Shown here: positions 27,046 to 35,506 of the stretch, in pieces | Numbering within the stretch: the stretch's first letter is position 1 | How the letters are laid out: every line of letters starts with the position of its first letter | Source: Pseudomonas mosselii | Lineage (GTDB): Bacteria; Pseudomonadota; Gammaproteobacteria; Pseudomonadales; Pseudomonadaceae | DNA length: 64,000 bases | Reading direction: 5' to 3' | Assembly: GCF_005796105.1 (NCBI RefSeq) | Contig: NZ_VAUO01000007.1 | Location: forward strand, 62,001-126,000 | Translations under genes and position numbers: made by a program | The notes under the pieces: generated by a model | What the model was told of the DNA's origin: nothing | Database searches by the model: none | Seen by the model: only the letters and a program-made list of their open reading frames with translations

Positions 27046-27157
27046 GGGTCACCCAGCCCTTGGGCAGACAGCCGATTTCACAAGCGCGCAGCAGCCCCAG
27101 GTCTGAGCACCCTGCGCAATCGCCGGGGCTGCTGTGCAGCCCTTCCCGGCCGGTCCA
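27041..27157. repeat. REP cassette, copy C (internally deleted)
   Basis: Starts at the exonuclease stop codon with TGTAAGGGTCACCCAGCCC, matching the opening of cassettes A and B, and keeps a GATTTCACAAGCGCGC segment. It then jumps to the distal inverted pair (CAGCCCCAGG... CCGGGGCTGCTG) and the TTCCCGGCCGGTCC end. The central palindrome pair and 37-bp core of copies A and B are missing. Confidence 0.7.
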
Positions 27158-27237
27158 CACACAACTGCGACATGCAACTTACATAGTGGCAATCCGATAA
27201 GCGTCAATTGCAACCCCATCCCCGCCTCTGCCAGAAT

Positions 27238-27252
27238 CGCGAATAATTATCG
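27238..27252 (+). promoter_or_regulatory. possible Fur box before the ECF sigma gene
   Basis: CGCGAATAATTATCG matches 10 of 14 informative positions of the 7-1-7 Fur motif (TGATAAT-N-ATTATCA). It lies 34 bases before the sigma gene. Iron-starvation sigma genes are normally Fur-repressed. The match is partial. Confidence 0.38.
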
Positions 27253-27285
27253 TTAGTTAACGCATTCTTTCTTGGGGACCGTTCC

Positions 27286-27804
27286 TTGACGTCAGCGCAA
27301 AGCCCACACACCGATCTGGTCGGCGCGCTCTATCGCGACCATCGCGGCTGGCTGCTAGCCTGGTTGCAGCGCAGCACTGCCTGCCGCCAGCGTGCCGAGG
27401 ATCTGAGCCAGGACACCTTCGTGCGCCTGCTAGGCCGCGCTCACCTGGACACCCCGCGTGAGCCCCGGGCCTTTCTGGTCGCCGTGGCCAAGGGCCTGTT
27501 GTTCGATCACTTTCGCCGCGCCGCCCTGGAACAGGCCTACCTGTCGGAGCTGGCACGACTGCCCGAGGCCGAACACCCCTCGCCAGAAGTGCTGCTCCTG
27601 ATCCTCGAAGACCTCAAAGCCATTGATCGCCTGCTCGGCAAGCTGTCGAGCAAAGCCCGCGCCGCATTTCTGCACAACCGCCTGGATGGCATGGGGCACA
27701 CCGAGATCGCCGAGAAACTGGGCGTGTCGGTGTCTCGCGTGCGCCAGTACATCGCCCAGGGCATGCGCCAGTGCTACATCGCCCTGTACGGCCAGCCGAC
27801 ATGA
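27286..27804 (+). CDS. FecI-type ECF iron-starvation sigma factor
   Basis: ECF sigma-70 factor of 172 aa directing RNA polymerase to the linked receptor gene. Region 2 is visible as AEDLSQDTFVRLLG, and region 4 as MGHTEIAEKLGVSVSRVRQYI with a helix-turn-helix. The start is TTG at 27286 with GGGGA ten bases upstream. It is followed by the FecR-like gene with an ATGA overlap, the standard cell-surface signalling arrangement. A weak Fur box lies upstream. Confidence 0.93.
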   Translation: MTSAQSPHTDLVGALYRDHRGWLLAWLQRSTACRQRAEDLSQDTFVRLLGRAHLDTPREPRAFLVAVAKGLLFDHFRRAALEQAYLSELARLPEAEHPSPEVLLLILEDLKAIDRLLGKLSSKARAAFLHNRLDGMGHTEIAEKLGVSVSRVRQYIAQGMRQCYIALYGQPT

Positions 27805-28745
27805 ACGACGCCCCGGTTTCCAGCCAGGTGCTGGAAGCGGCCATCGCCTGGAAGCTGTGCCTGGACCAGAACAGCGGCACACCTGACGAGCGCAACGCGT
27901 TCATGCGTTGGCATGCCGCCAGCGAAGAACACGCACGTGCCTGGCTGCAACTGGGCCTGCTCGACCAACGCTTCAACGCCGCTGCCGGCCCCGCCCGCCA
28001 GGCGCTGTTGCAGTCGCGCGCGGGTATGCGCCAGCGCCTGGGTGGACTGGCCGGCATGCTGGTGCTCGGCGGTTTGCTGGCCTGGGCCGGGCTACCGAGC
28101 CTGTCGGCCAGCTACTGGCTGGCCGACCAGCGCACCCGCACCGGTGAAGTACGCACCCTGCGCCTGGAAGACGGTACGTTGCTCAGCCTGAACACCCAGA
28201 CCGCAGTGGATATCGACTTCCAGGGCAGCGCACGGGTGATCGTGTTGCACCAGGGCGAGATTTCGGTCGAGACCGGTCACGAGGACAGCCGTCCGTTGCT
28301 GGTACGCACCGACGACGGTCGTCTGCGTCCGCTGGGCACGCGCTTTTTGGTCAAGCGCGAAGACGCCGGCACCCGCCTGGAAGTGCTGCAATCGCAGGTG
28401 GCGGCCAAACCGCTCAACAGCGGCGACGAGCAGGTGCTCGGCGAAGGCCGGCAAGTGCTGATGAACGCCGACGGCCTGGGCCCGGTACAAGCCGTGCCGG
28501 TGGGGGCAGATGCCTGGACCCGGGGCATGCTGGTGGTGGACAACGTACGCCTGGCCGACTTGATCGCCACCCTGGGTGAGTACCGCAGCGGCTACTTGGG
28601 CGTGGCCGACGAGGTCGCCGACCTGCGGGTCAGCGGCAGCTTCCCGCTGCATGATTCCGACCTGGCCCTGGCCTCGCTGCTACCGGCGCTGCCGGTGAAG
28701 ATCGAGCGGCATACGCCGTGGTGGGTGACCGTGAGCGCCCGCTGA
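27801..28745 (+). CDS. FecR-type anti-sigma / sigma regulator
   Basis: A 314-aa inner-membrane regulator. A cytosolic N-terminal domain (about 1-80) contains the family pattern AIAWKLCLDQNSG and FMRWHAASEEHARAWLQL. One transmembrane segment (LGGLAGMLVLGGLLAWAGL, near 85-105) precedes the periplasmic FecR domain (RTLRLEDGTLLSLNTQTAVDI) and a C-terminal STN-like portion that contacts the receptor. It transmits siderophore occupancy from the receptor to the sigma factor. ATG at 27801 overlaps the sigma stop codon. Confidence 0.92.
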   Translation: MNDAPVSSQVLEAAIAWKLCLDQNSGTPDERNAFMRWHAASEEHARAWLQLGLLDQRFNAAAGPARQALLQSRAGMRQRLGGLAGMLVLGGLLAWAGLPSLSASYWLADQRTRTGEVRTLRLEDGTLLSLNTQTAVDIDFQGSARVIVLHQGEISVETGHEDSRPLLVRTDDGRLRPLGTRFLVKREDAGTRLEVLQSQVAAKPLNSGDEQVLGEGRQVLMNADGLGPVQAVPVGADAWTRGMLVVDNVRLADLIATLGEYRSGYLGVADEVADLRVSGSFPLHDSDLALASLLPALPVKIERHTPWWVTVSAR

Positions 28746-28790
28746 AGGCGGGCAAGCGGCAAGCTTGAAGCTAAAGCAGATCACCGCTCC

Positions 28791-28830
28791 GCTTGCAGCT
28801 TGCAGCTTGCAGCTCGCAACTTGCAGCTTT
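28791..28830. repeat. imperfect 7-bp tandem repeat (GCTTGCA)
   Basis: Five head-to-tail heptamers GCTTGCA x3, GCTCGCA and ACTTGCA (28791-28825), followed by a decayed sixth unit. They lie in the 163-bp gap before the receptor gene. An upstream segment GCAAGCGGCAAGCTTGAAGC (28752-28771) is partly complementary, so the RNA could fold. Confidence 0.75.
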
Positions 28831-28908
28831 CCCCCTCCTCCCCCTGTCACTTTTTGAATCTCGCTCGGCAAGGAAGCAGTTAGCACTTATCCGTCGAGGA
28901 GCCGCTGC

Positions 28909-31320
28909 ATGTCCCGCGCTGTTGATGCCTTGCTTCGCCCCAGCCTGTTGGCCTTGGCCATCGGCCTGTCCACCCCGTTGGCCAGCCCCGCCCTGTTCGC
29001 CGCCGAACCATCGGCGCTACACAGCTATGACCTGCCCAGCGCACCGCTGGCCAGCACCCTGAACCACATCGCCAGCCAGGCCGGAGTTACCCTGGCACTG
29101 GATCCGGCGCTGGCCAGCGGACGCACGTCAGCGCCGGTACAAGGTCAGTACAACGCAGTCGGGGCACTTCAAGCGGCGCTGCGGGGGACCGGGTTGCAGC
29201 TGCAGCAAAGCAGTGCCGGCAGCTACAGCCTGGTGTTGGTCGAAGAAAATGCCATCGCCCTGCCCACTACCGACATCAACGCGACGCTGGCCAACGCCGA
29301 CGGTAGCGCCGCTTCCGGCTATCGCGCCGAGACCGTGAGGAACGTCGGCGCCCTCGGCGCCATGACGTTGCAGGACACACCCTACTCGATGAGCGTGGCG
29401 TCCCAGGACTATCTGAAGAACACCCTCACCACCAGCCTGGACGACGTATTCAAGCGCAATCCAGCCACGCAGATCTCCAGCCCACGCGCTGCCGGGTATG
29501 CCAGCGCCGTGGCGATTCGTGGCTTTAGCGGCTCAGGCAACATGAATATCGCCAACGACGGCCTGCGCTTCAGCAATGGTGCCGATGCCGGCAACTTCAT
29601 CGAAGACACCGAACAGCTGGAAATCATCACCGGCCTAACCGGCTTTCTCTATGGCCCGGCGACCCCAGGCGGGCTGGTCAACTATGTGCTCAAGCGCCCG
29701 ACCTACCATCGCTACAACAGCGTCACACTGGGCAATGCTGGCGGTGAGAACTACTACCTGCATGGCGACTTTGGCGGCAAGATCGACGACGCCGGGGTAT
29801 TTGCCTATCGGCTGAACCTGCTGACGCAGGATGGCGAGACCGCCATCGACCTGCAAAAACGCCGCCGCCAGATGATCAGCGCAGCGCTGGACTGGAACGT
29901 CAGCGACGACCTGCAAATCCAGTTCGACGCGTCCCACCGCAAAACCCAGATGCGCGGCCTGAGCAGCTACTGGTACGTCCCTGCCGGCATCGAGCGCCCG
30001 GACGCCTCGTCGCTAAAGAACGACAAACTCTACAGCCAGAAATGGTCGTTCTCGGACAACGAAACCGACAAGGCCGGCGTGCGCGCCAACTGGCGCATGA
30101 ACGACACCTTCACCCTGCGCGCGGCAGTCGCGGCGCAACAGTACACCGACGAATACACCTACACTGGACCGACGCTGACCAGCGCGACCACCTATAGCCA
30201 GCCGATTTACGCCTTTGCGCCGATGCAAACCAAGGAGCAATCCGCCTCGTTGTTCCTCGACGCCGCCTTCAGTACCGGGTCGCTCGGGCACAAGCTGACC
30301 CTTGGCTATCAGGGCAATACCAGCCGGATCAAGAAGTACGACGACAACTTCCCCACGGCCTGGCAGTACCAATCGCCTGTCGGCACACTGCCGATCGGCG
30401 AGCAGCCACAGGTCGACAAGCCGGACTGGTCTATCGGCCATGGCAACAAACGCCTGGCCAGCACAGCCACCAACAACAATTTCCTGCTCGGCGACATCAT
30501 CACGATCAACGAGCAGTGGTCCACCATCCTTGGCGTAACCCAGACCCAGATCAAGAGCTACAGCAACGACTTCATCTACTCCAACCCGGAGAAGAAGACG
30601 CGCTACGACAAGAGCAAAACCTCGCCGAACGTCTCGATCATCTATAAGCCAGTGCCATGGCTGACCACCTACGCCACCTACATTGAAGGCCTGCAATCGG
30701 GCAGTACCGCGCCCAGCAATGCCGTGAACGCAGGCCAGGCAATGGCGCCACAGGTCAGCGAGCAGTACGAGATCGGCGTCAAGGCGACCGTGGGCGAAAC
30801 GTTGTTCACCCTGGCGCTGTTCAACATCGACAAGCCGAACAACTACACCAATGGCCAAAGGGTCTACGTTCAGGATGGCCGCCAGGAAAACAACGGCATG
30901 GAATTCAGCGTCACCGGCAAGCTCGCGCCGGAGCTGACCGTAGTCGGTGGCATCACCGTGCTCGACCCAAAAATCAAGAAAGGCGCCACTGCCGCCAACG
31001 ACGGCAACGCCCCCGTCAACGTTGCCAAACAGATGGCCAAGGTCTACGCCGAGTACGACATCAATGCCATACCCGGCCTAGCCCTGACCGGTGGCGCCTA
31101 CTACACCGGCAAGCAGTACGCTGATGAAGCCAATACCGTCAGCCTGCCATCGTTCACCACCTTCGATGCCGGCGCCCGCTACAAAATCCACCTGGCAGAC
31201 GCTAACGACGTAACCCTGCGCCTCAACGTAGCCAACCTGGCCGATAAGGCGTATTGGCTGAACAGTTCCTACTTGGGCGATCCGCGTACCGTGCAGTTCT
31301 CCGCTCAGTTGGAATTCTGA
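28909..31320 (+). CDS. TonB-dependent ferric-siderophore transducer/receptor
   Basis: Outer-membrane receptor of 803 aa. A signal peptide of about 30-35 residues ends near SPALFAAEP. A secretin/TonB short N-terminal (STN) signalling domain (about 40-115; YDLPSAPLASTLNHIASQAG) marks it as a transducer working with FecR and FecI. The plug domain (about 145-260; VAIRGFSGSGNMNIANDGL, GLTGFLYGPATPGGLVNYV) is followed by a beta-barrel ending in the aromatic terminus FSAQLEF. The ligand is a siderophore, hydroxamate type by general similarity of the gene set to ferrichrome/ferrioxamine systems, but this is not certain. ATG at 28909 with GAGGAG upstream. Confidence 0.93.
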   Translation: MSRAVDALLRPSLLALAIGLSTPLASPALFAAEPSALHSYDLPSAPLASTLNHIASQAGVTLALDPALASGRTSAPVQGQYNAVGALQAALRGTGLQLQQSSAGSYSLVLVEENAIALPTTDINATLANADGSAASGYRAETVRNVGALGAMTLQDTPYSMSVASQDYLKNTLTTSLDDVFKRNPATQISSPRAAGYASAVAIRGFSGSGNMNIANDGLRFSNGADAGNFIEDTEQLEIITGLTGFLYGPATPGGLVNYVLKRPTYHRYNSVTLGNAGGENYYLHGDFGGKIDDAGVFAYRLNLLTQDGETAIDLQKRRRQMISAALDWNVSDDLQIQFDASHRKTQMRGLSSYWYVPAGIERPDASSLKNDKLYSQKWSFSDNETDKAGVRANWRMNDTFTLRAAVAAQQYTDEYTYTGPTLTSATTYSQPIYAFAPMQTKEQSASLFLDAAFSTGSLGHKLTLGYQGNTSRIKKYDDNFPTAWQYQSPVGTLPIGEQPQVDKPDWSIGHGNKRLASTATNNNFLLGDIITINEQWSTILGVTQTQIKSYSNDFIYSNPEKKTRYDKSKTSPNVSIIYKPVPWLTTYATYIEGLQSGSTAPSNAVNAGQAMAPQVSEQYEIGVKATVGETLFTLALFNIDKPNNYTNGQRVYVQDGRQENNGMEFSVTGKLAPELTVVGGITVLDPKIKKGATAANDGNAPVNVAKQMAKVYAEYDINAIPGLALTGGAYYTGKQYADEANTVSLPSFTTFDAGARYKIHLADANDVTLRLNVANLADKAYWLNSSYLGDPRTVQFSAQLEF

Positions 31321-31363
31321 CTGCCATGCAATGGCCCCATGAAAACAGTCAGATCAAGACCCG

Positions 31364-32476
31364 ATGAAAAGCCAAACCCTCCGCCGCTGGTCCTTCGTCC
31401 ATACCTGGAGCAGCCTGGTCTGCACCGTATTCCTGCTGCTGCTCGCGCTCACAGGCCTGCCGCTGATCTTCCACCACGAACTCGAGCACCTGCTGGGCGA
31501 TGCCCCGCAGTTGCGCGCGTTGCCGGCAGATACCCCGCATCTGGACCTGCAGCAGCTGGTGCTCAAGGCCGAGCAGCATCGCCCGGGCGAAGTGCTGCAA
31601 TACTTCGGCTACGACGAAGACGCCCCCAACGGCGTGGTGGCGATCATGGCCGCCAGCGCGGGCACCGAACCCAACGCCTCCCACACGTTCATGCTCGATG
31701 CCCGCACCGGCGAGGCGCTGGCCATGCCGGCAGCCAATGGCGGCTTCATGATGGTCATGCTGCGCCTGCACGTGGACCTGTTCGCAGGACTGCCCGGCAA
31801 GCTGCTGCTGGCCTTCATGGGCGTGCTGTTCGTCGTGGCGATCGTCTCGGGCAGCGTGCTGTATGCGCCTTTCATGCGCCGGCTGCGGTTCGCCACGGTA
31901 CGCCACGACAAGTCGCGCCGGCTGCGCTGGCTCGACCGGCACAACCTGATCGGCGTGGTCACCCTCAGCTGGGCGCTGGTGGTGGGCGTCACCGGGGTGA
32001 TCAGCGCGCTGTCCGACCTGGTCATCGCGGCTTGGCGCAACGACAGCCTGGCCGCGATGGTCGCGCCCTACCGCGATGCCCCGCCGCTCACCGAACGCGC
32101 ACCGGCCACGCAACTGCTGGACATCGCCGAGCGCGCCGCCCCCGGCATGCGCCCGGATTTCATCGCCTTCCCCGGCACGCGCTTTTCCAGCGAGCACCAC
32201 TATGCGGTGTTCATGAAAGGCGCCAGCCACCTGACCTCGCACCTGCTCACCCCGGTGCTGATCGACGCCCGCTCGCTGGCGGTGACCGCCGTGGGCGAGC
32301 GCCCCTGGTACATGGACGCCATGGGCCTGTCGCAGCCACTGCATTTCGGCGACTACGGCGCACGCCCGATGCAGATCCTCTGGGCGCTGCTCGACGTGCT
32401 GAGCATCGTCGTGCTCGGCAGTGGGCTGTATCTATGGTGGGGCAAGCAGCGCAAAACCAGAGAGGTATCGGTGTGA
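31364..32476 (+). CDS. PepSY-associated membrane protein (siderophore reductase-like)
   Basis: A 370-aa inner-membrane protein with about four membrane segments. The first (near 15-35) follows RRWSFVHTWSSLVC. Two central segments (about 142-165 and 195-215) and one C-terminal (about 345-362) are seen. PepSY_TM motifs FHHELEH and LDRHNLIGVVTL with conserved His residues suggest heme binding. Members of this family next to siderophore receptors are thought to reduce or release iron in the periplasm. It follows the receptor by 43 bases and overlaps the next small gene by four bases. Confidence 0.88.
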   Translation: MKSQTLRRWSFVHTWSSLVCTVFLLLLALTGLPLIFHHELEHLLGDAPQLRALPADTPHLDLQQLVLKAEQHRPGEVLQYFGYDEDAPNGVVAIMAASAGTEPNASHTFMLDARTGEALAMPAANGGFMMVMLRLHVDLFAGLPGKLLLAFMGVLFVVAIVSGSVLYAPFMRRLRFATVRHDKSRRLRWLDRHNLIGVVTLSWALVVGVTGVISALSDLVIAAWRNDSLAAMVAPYRDAPPLTERAPATQLLDIAERAAPGMRPDFIAFPGTRFSSEHHYAVFMKGASHLTSHLLTPVLIDARSLAVTAVGERPWYMDAMGLSQPLHFGDYGARPMQILWALLDVLSIVVLGSGLYLWWGKQRKTREVSV

Positions 32477-32652
32477 ACCGCAGGCCGCAAAGTACCGGGC
32501 GGATCCTCGCTTGGCCCGCCTTGGTGGCAGCATTGACGCTGACCGGACTGTTCGCTGCCCTGCTGGGCGACGGGGCTTGGGACGCGTTGGCCTGGCTAGG
32601 CCTGGGGCTGACGACAGGCCTTGGCCTGAGCGGATTTTGCCGTAGGGGCTAA
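32473..32652 (+). CDS. small two-helix membrane protein of the iron operon
   Basis: A 59-aa protein starting at GTG 32473, which overlaps the PepSY gene stop codon (GTGA). It has two predicted transmembrane segments (ILAWPALVAALTLTGLFAAL and WDALAWLGLGLTTGLGLSGF) and a short basic tail. Small hydrophobic partners of this kind (for example DUF3649-like) often follow PepSY genes. Family assignment is tentative; the coupling and composition support it as a real gene. Confidence 0.7.
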   Translation: MNRRPQSTGRILAWPALVAALTLTGLFAALLGDGAWDALAWLGLGLTTGLGLSGFCRRG

Positions 32653-32717
32653 CCGGCTACCGCGTGGCGCCAGCGGGCAAGGGGCAGGCTTGCATTCCCG
32701 CCCAAGGAGCCCTGCCC

Positions 32718-35483
32718 ATGACCCCGCTACAACATCTGGAACACCTCGACGGTCGTATCCGCGAGCTACAGGCGCAGTTGCCATCTCTGCAAACCGAGTT
32801 ACCCCTGGCGCACATGCGCCAGCAGCTGTTCGGCGACCTGAGTCACTTCTGGGCCGAAGTCAGCCCTACCGGTAGCTCGCGTCGACAACAACTACAGCGC
32901 ATCCGCCTCGAGCAACTGCGAGCCGAACTAGACCTGCGCGTGGCTGACCACACCTTGTCCGTCGAGCACGCCGCGCAGGTGCGCACCTGTCTCGACCTGC
33001 CGCTGCCTTGGCAACGCCAGCATTTGCCCGTCGAACAGCAGCCTCAACTGTATCGCCCAGTGTTCAGTACCCTCAGCCCCAATCGCCGGGTGCCTCTGCC
33101 CGGCGTACTGGTGCTCGTCGCAGGCGCCGTCCAAGGTGCCGAGGCACTGCCGCAGGCCACCAACGGCGCAGCCGTGCTGTGCAGTATCAGCCATGGGATC
33201 GAGGCCTTCGACAGCCTAGCGCTGTTGCACACCGAATTATGCGAGCGCCTCGACGACCCGTGGCAAAGCCTGCCGCTGCTTAGCCTGCTCAGTCCTCATC
33301 ACCCGGTCGAAGGGATCTTGCTAGCGGACCGATTGCGCTACGAATGGTGTGCCGAGGCCCTGACAGAACAGCAAACCGACAGCCTGATCGAACGCCAGCA
33401 CGCGTGCACCCTGCATGCCTGGCAAACGGCCTGGCAAGGCGTCAGCCCCCCGCCACTGCCAACCTTGGAGCACACACTGCGTAACGCCATGGACCTGCTC
33501 GGTCCGATGGGTAGCCGTCACGCCTTGGCCACGCGCTACAGTCTGCTACTCGAAAAACATCTCCCGAGCTGGCTGCGCCAGGCACCGCCGCAAGCCCTCA
33601 GCCACGTCATGCAAACCCTTCAGGAACTGGCGGTGGCGATCGAGCAAGGCGCAGCGCCGGGAATTCTCGACCTCCAGCAATTCAACCAGCGCGAAAACCT
33701 GATTTCCTGGACCCGTAGCCGCTTGCGCGAACGGCTGCGGCGCGACCCTGGTCTGGACCTGGCGCCCGAGCGCATTCAGATCAGCGTCACCCTGGCGCGA
33801 CAGGTCGGTGCGCTGCTCAATCCGCTGCAACCCTCAAGCTACGTAGCCGTGGCCAATACTCAACGCCATGGTGGCAGCATCGAGTTGGTCAAGCGCACCT
33901 ACCCACTGGACGAGCTGGCCTTGATGAACATCGCATGGTTCGACACCGACTACTGGCTAACCGCCCGCGTGCACGACGCTGAAGGTAACGCGCTGCCCAG
34001 TCTCAGCGCCGCCAGGGTCAAGGACATGGTGCGCGAGCTGGACGTGGGCACCGGCTATACACGCTTCGTACGCAAACACCTGCTTGATTCGTTGGAGGGG
34101 GGCTGGCGCGAGCGCGCCCACGGCCGGATCAACAAGGCACGCATGCACGCCGAGCTGGTCAAGGCGCACTATGCCCGGCACTTGCTCGAAGACCCGTTCC
34201 AACGCGGCTACCACTGGGCCCGGGCGGTGCTCGAACAGCCCAACAGCGAAACCCGCAGCGCGCCCGGCCTGCCTCGGCTGAGCGTGCGGCAGCTGCTGAT
34301 CCTCACGCATACCGTTACCGGGGTGCTGTTGATCAACGCCGAAGCCTCGCACCTGACCTCGCTGCTGGTCTACGCACCGGATGCACCAGACCGCCGCCCA
34401 TGGCGCGAGTACCGCAATGCCCGTGCCCTGCTGCGCGACCTGCGCGAGAACCCGGCACTGCGCGCCTATGTGATTGCACGTACGCCCTTGGCCAACGCGC
34501 AACAGCTCGAGAAGCTGCTGAGCAAGGGCCGACTCGGGCCACACGTGCAGCGCCCAACGATCAAAGGTGACCTGCTGCGCGCCTGCTACCGCGCCGAAGT
34601 GCAGGACCTGCTCGCCCGAGCCGATGCACAAACCCGCAGCAATCGCGAACTGCTGGGGCACGTCGCGATCGACAGCTTGCACCTGCTGCTCGATCTGGTC
34701 AGCTTGGTGCTGCCGTATCCGGCGTTGTCAGCCTTGGCATTCGCGCGTGCTGCCGTATCGGTCATAGAAGGCCTCGAAGCGCTCGAACGCACGGACCGTG
34801 AGGCCGCGCTGCACCACGCGCTGGGTGCTTTCAGTCATACGATCGACGCGATCCACGGTTTCGCCGGCTCCGCCGTGATGCGCCGGGCGCTGCGTGGCCT
34901 GCCGCCGCGCCCACCGATCCCCATCCCCGATCACTACGTTGCCAAGCCGGACGTGGCGAAGCTGCGCTATCGTACCGACGGTATACACGGCGAGGGGATC
35001 TACGAGTGGGTATCCGGGGAGCCAGGCCCAACCCGCTACTTCATTCGCGACGAGCAGGGCCGCCATTACAACGTGAGTTTCGATGGCTACCGCTGGCGTG
35101 CAGTCGAACCGGGGTACCCCGAGGCGTATCTGCAACTGCCCGTGCGCCGTGACACCCAAGGCCAGTGGGTACTGGACTCAGCGCTGCACTGGCACGACGG
35201 TCTGCCGGACCTGGGGCAGTTGTTCGACGACTGTCACCTGGGACTCGCCGCCCCCGGCACTGCGCTCGACGACAGCCTTTTCGACGCCGATGGGCAGTTG
35301 TACCTGCGTATCGCGAACTGGCAACTGCCAGTGCGTCGCCACCTGCTGCCGGGGCACCTGCACCTGCAAGTACCGACCAGTCGCGTGCCGGTGTGGGCGG
35401 TGCTGCGCAACGTGGACGGGCAATGGCGCATCCGCGTGCGCCAGGCCGGCCGCAGCAGTGACTGGCTGGCGATGCCCACCTGA
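32718..35483 (+). CDS. DUF6543-like (dermonecrotic-toxin-domain-like) large protein
   Basis: A 921-aa protein without signal peptide. Residues about 250-560 follow the pattern of the large Pseudomonas DUF6543 family (LNPLQPSSYVAVANTQRHG, LDELALMNIAWFDTDYWLTA, ARVKDMVRELDVGTGY). A hydrophobic hairpin-like stretch lies at about 654-690 (LLLDLVSLVLPYPALSALAF). The end (about 755-805) holds the EGIYEWVSG / TRYFIRDEQGRHYNVSFDG repeat-like module typical of this family. The leucine-rich-repeat or ubiquitin-ligase tail of the longest members is absent. ATG 32718 is chosen for AAGGAG nine bases upstream. It begins 65 bases after the iron operon with no terminator visible between, and ends 23 bases before a convergent LPS kinase gene. 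Enzymatic activity and export route are unknown. Confidence 0.82.
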   Translation: MTPLQHLEHLDGRIRELQAQLPSLQTELPLAHMRQQLFGDLSHFWAEVSPTGSSRRQQLQRIRLEQLRAELDLRVADHTLSVEHAAQVRTCLDLPLPWQRQHLPVEQQPQLYRPVFSTLSPNRRVPLPGVLVLVAGAVQGAEALPQATNGAAVLCSISHGIEAFDSLALLHTELCERLDDPWQSLPLLSLLSPHHPVEGILLADRLRYEWCAEALTEQQTDSLIERQHACTLHAWQTAWQGVSPPPLPTLEHTLRNAMDLLGPMGSRHALATRYSLLLEKHLPSWLRQAPPQALSHVMQTLQELAVAIEQGAAPGILDLQQFNQRENLISWTRSRLRERLRRDPGLDLAPERIQISVTLARQVGALLNPLQPSSYVAVANTQRHGGSIELVKRTYPLDELALMNIAWFDTDYWLTARVHDAEGNALPSLSAARVKDMVRELDVGTGYTRFVRKHLLDSLEGGWRERAHGRINKARMHAELVKAHYARHLLEDPFQRGYHWARAVLEQPNSETRSAPGLPRLSVRQLLILTHTVTGVLLINAEASHLTSLLVYAPDAPDRRPWREYRNARALLRDLRENPALRAYVIARTPLANAQQLEKLLSKGRLGPHVQRPTIKGDLLRACYRAEVQDLLARADAQTRSNRELLGHVAIDSLHLLLDLVSLVLPYPALSALAFARAAVSVIEGLEALERTDREAALHHALGAFSHTIDAIHGFAGSAVMRRALRGLPPRPPIPIPDHYVAKPDVAKLRYRTDGIHGEGIYEWVSGEPGPTRYFIRDEQGRHYNVSFDGYRWRAVEPGYPEAYLQLPVRRDTQGQWVLDSALHWHDGLPDLGQLFDDCHLGLAAPGTALDDSLFDADGQLYLRIANWQLPVRRHLLPGHLHLQVPTSRVPVWAVLRNVDGQWRIRVRQAGRSSDWLAMPT

Positions 35484-35506
35484 CGCTCGGCAAGACCAGC
35501 CCCTGG

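Noticed and set aside
28791..28830. CRISPR-like array
   Set aside because: The 7-bp units have no spacers and no cas gene is in the window; it is a simple tandem repeat.
31339..32652. 437-codon frame overlapping the PepSY gene
   Set aside because: Only its last 59 codons, from GTG 32473, look like a real protein; the upstream part is an Arg/Pro-rich out-of-frame reading of the PepSY gene.
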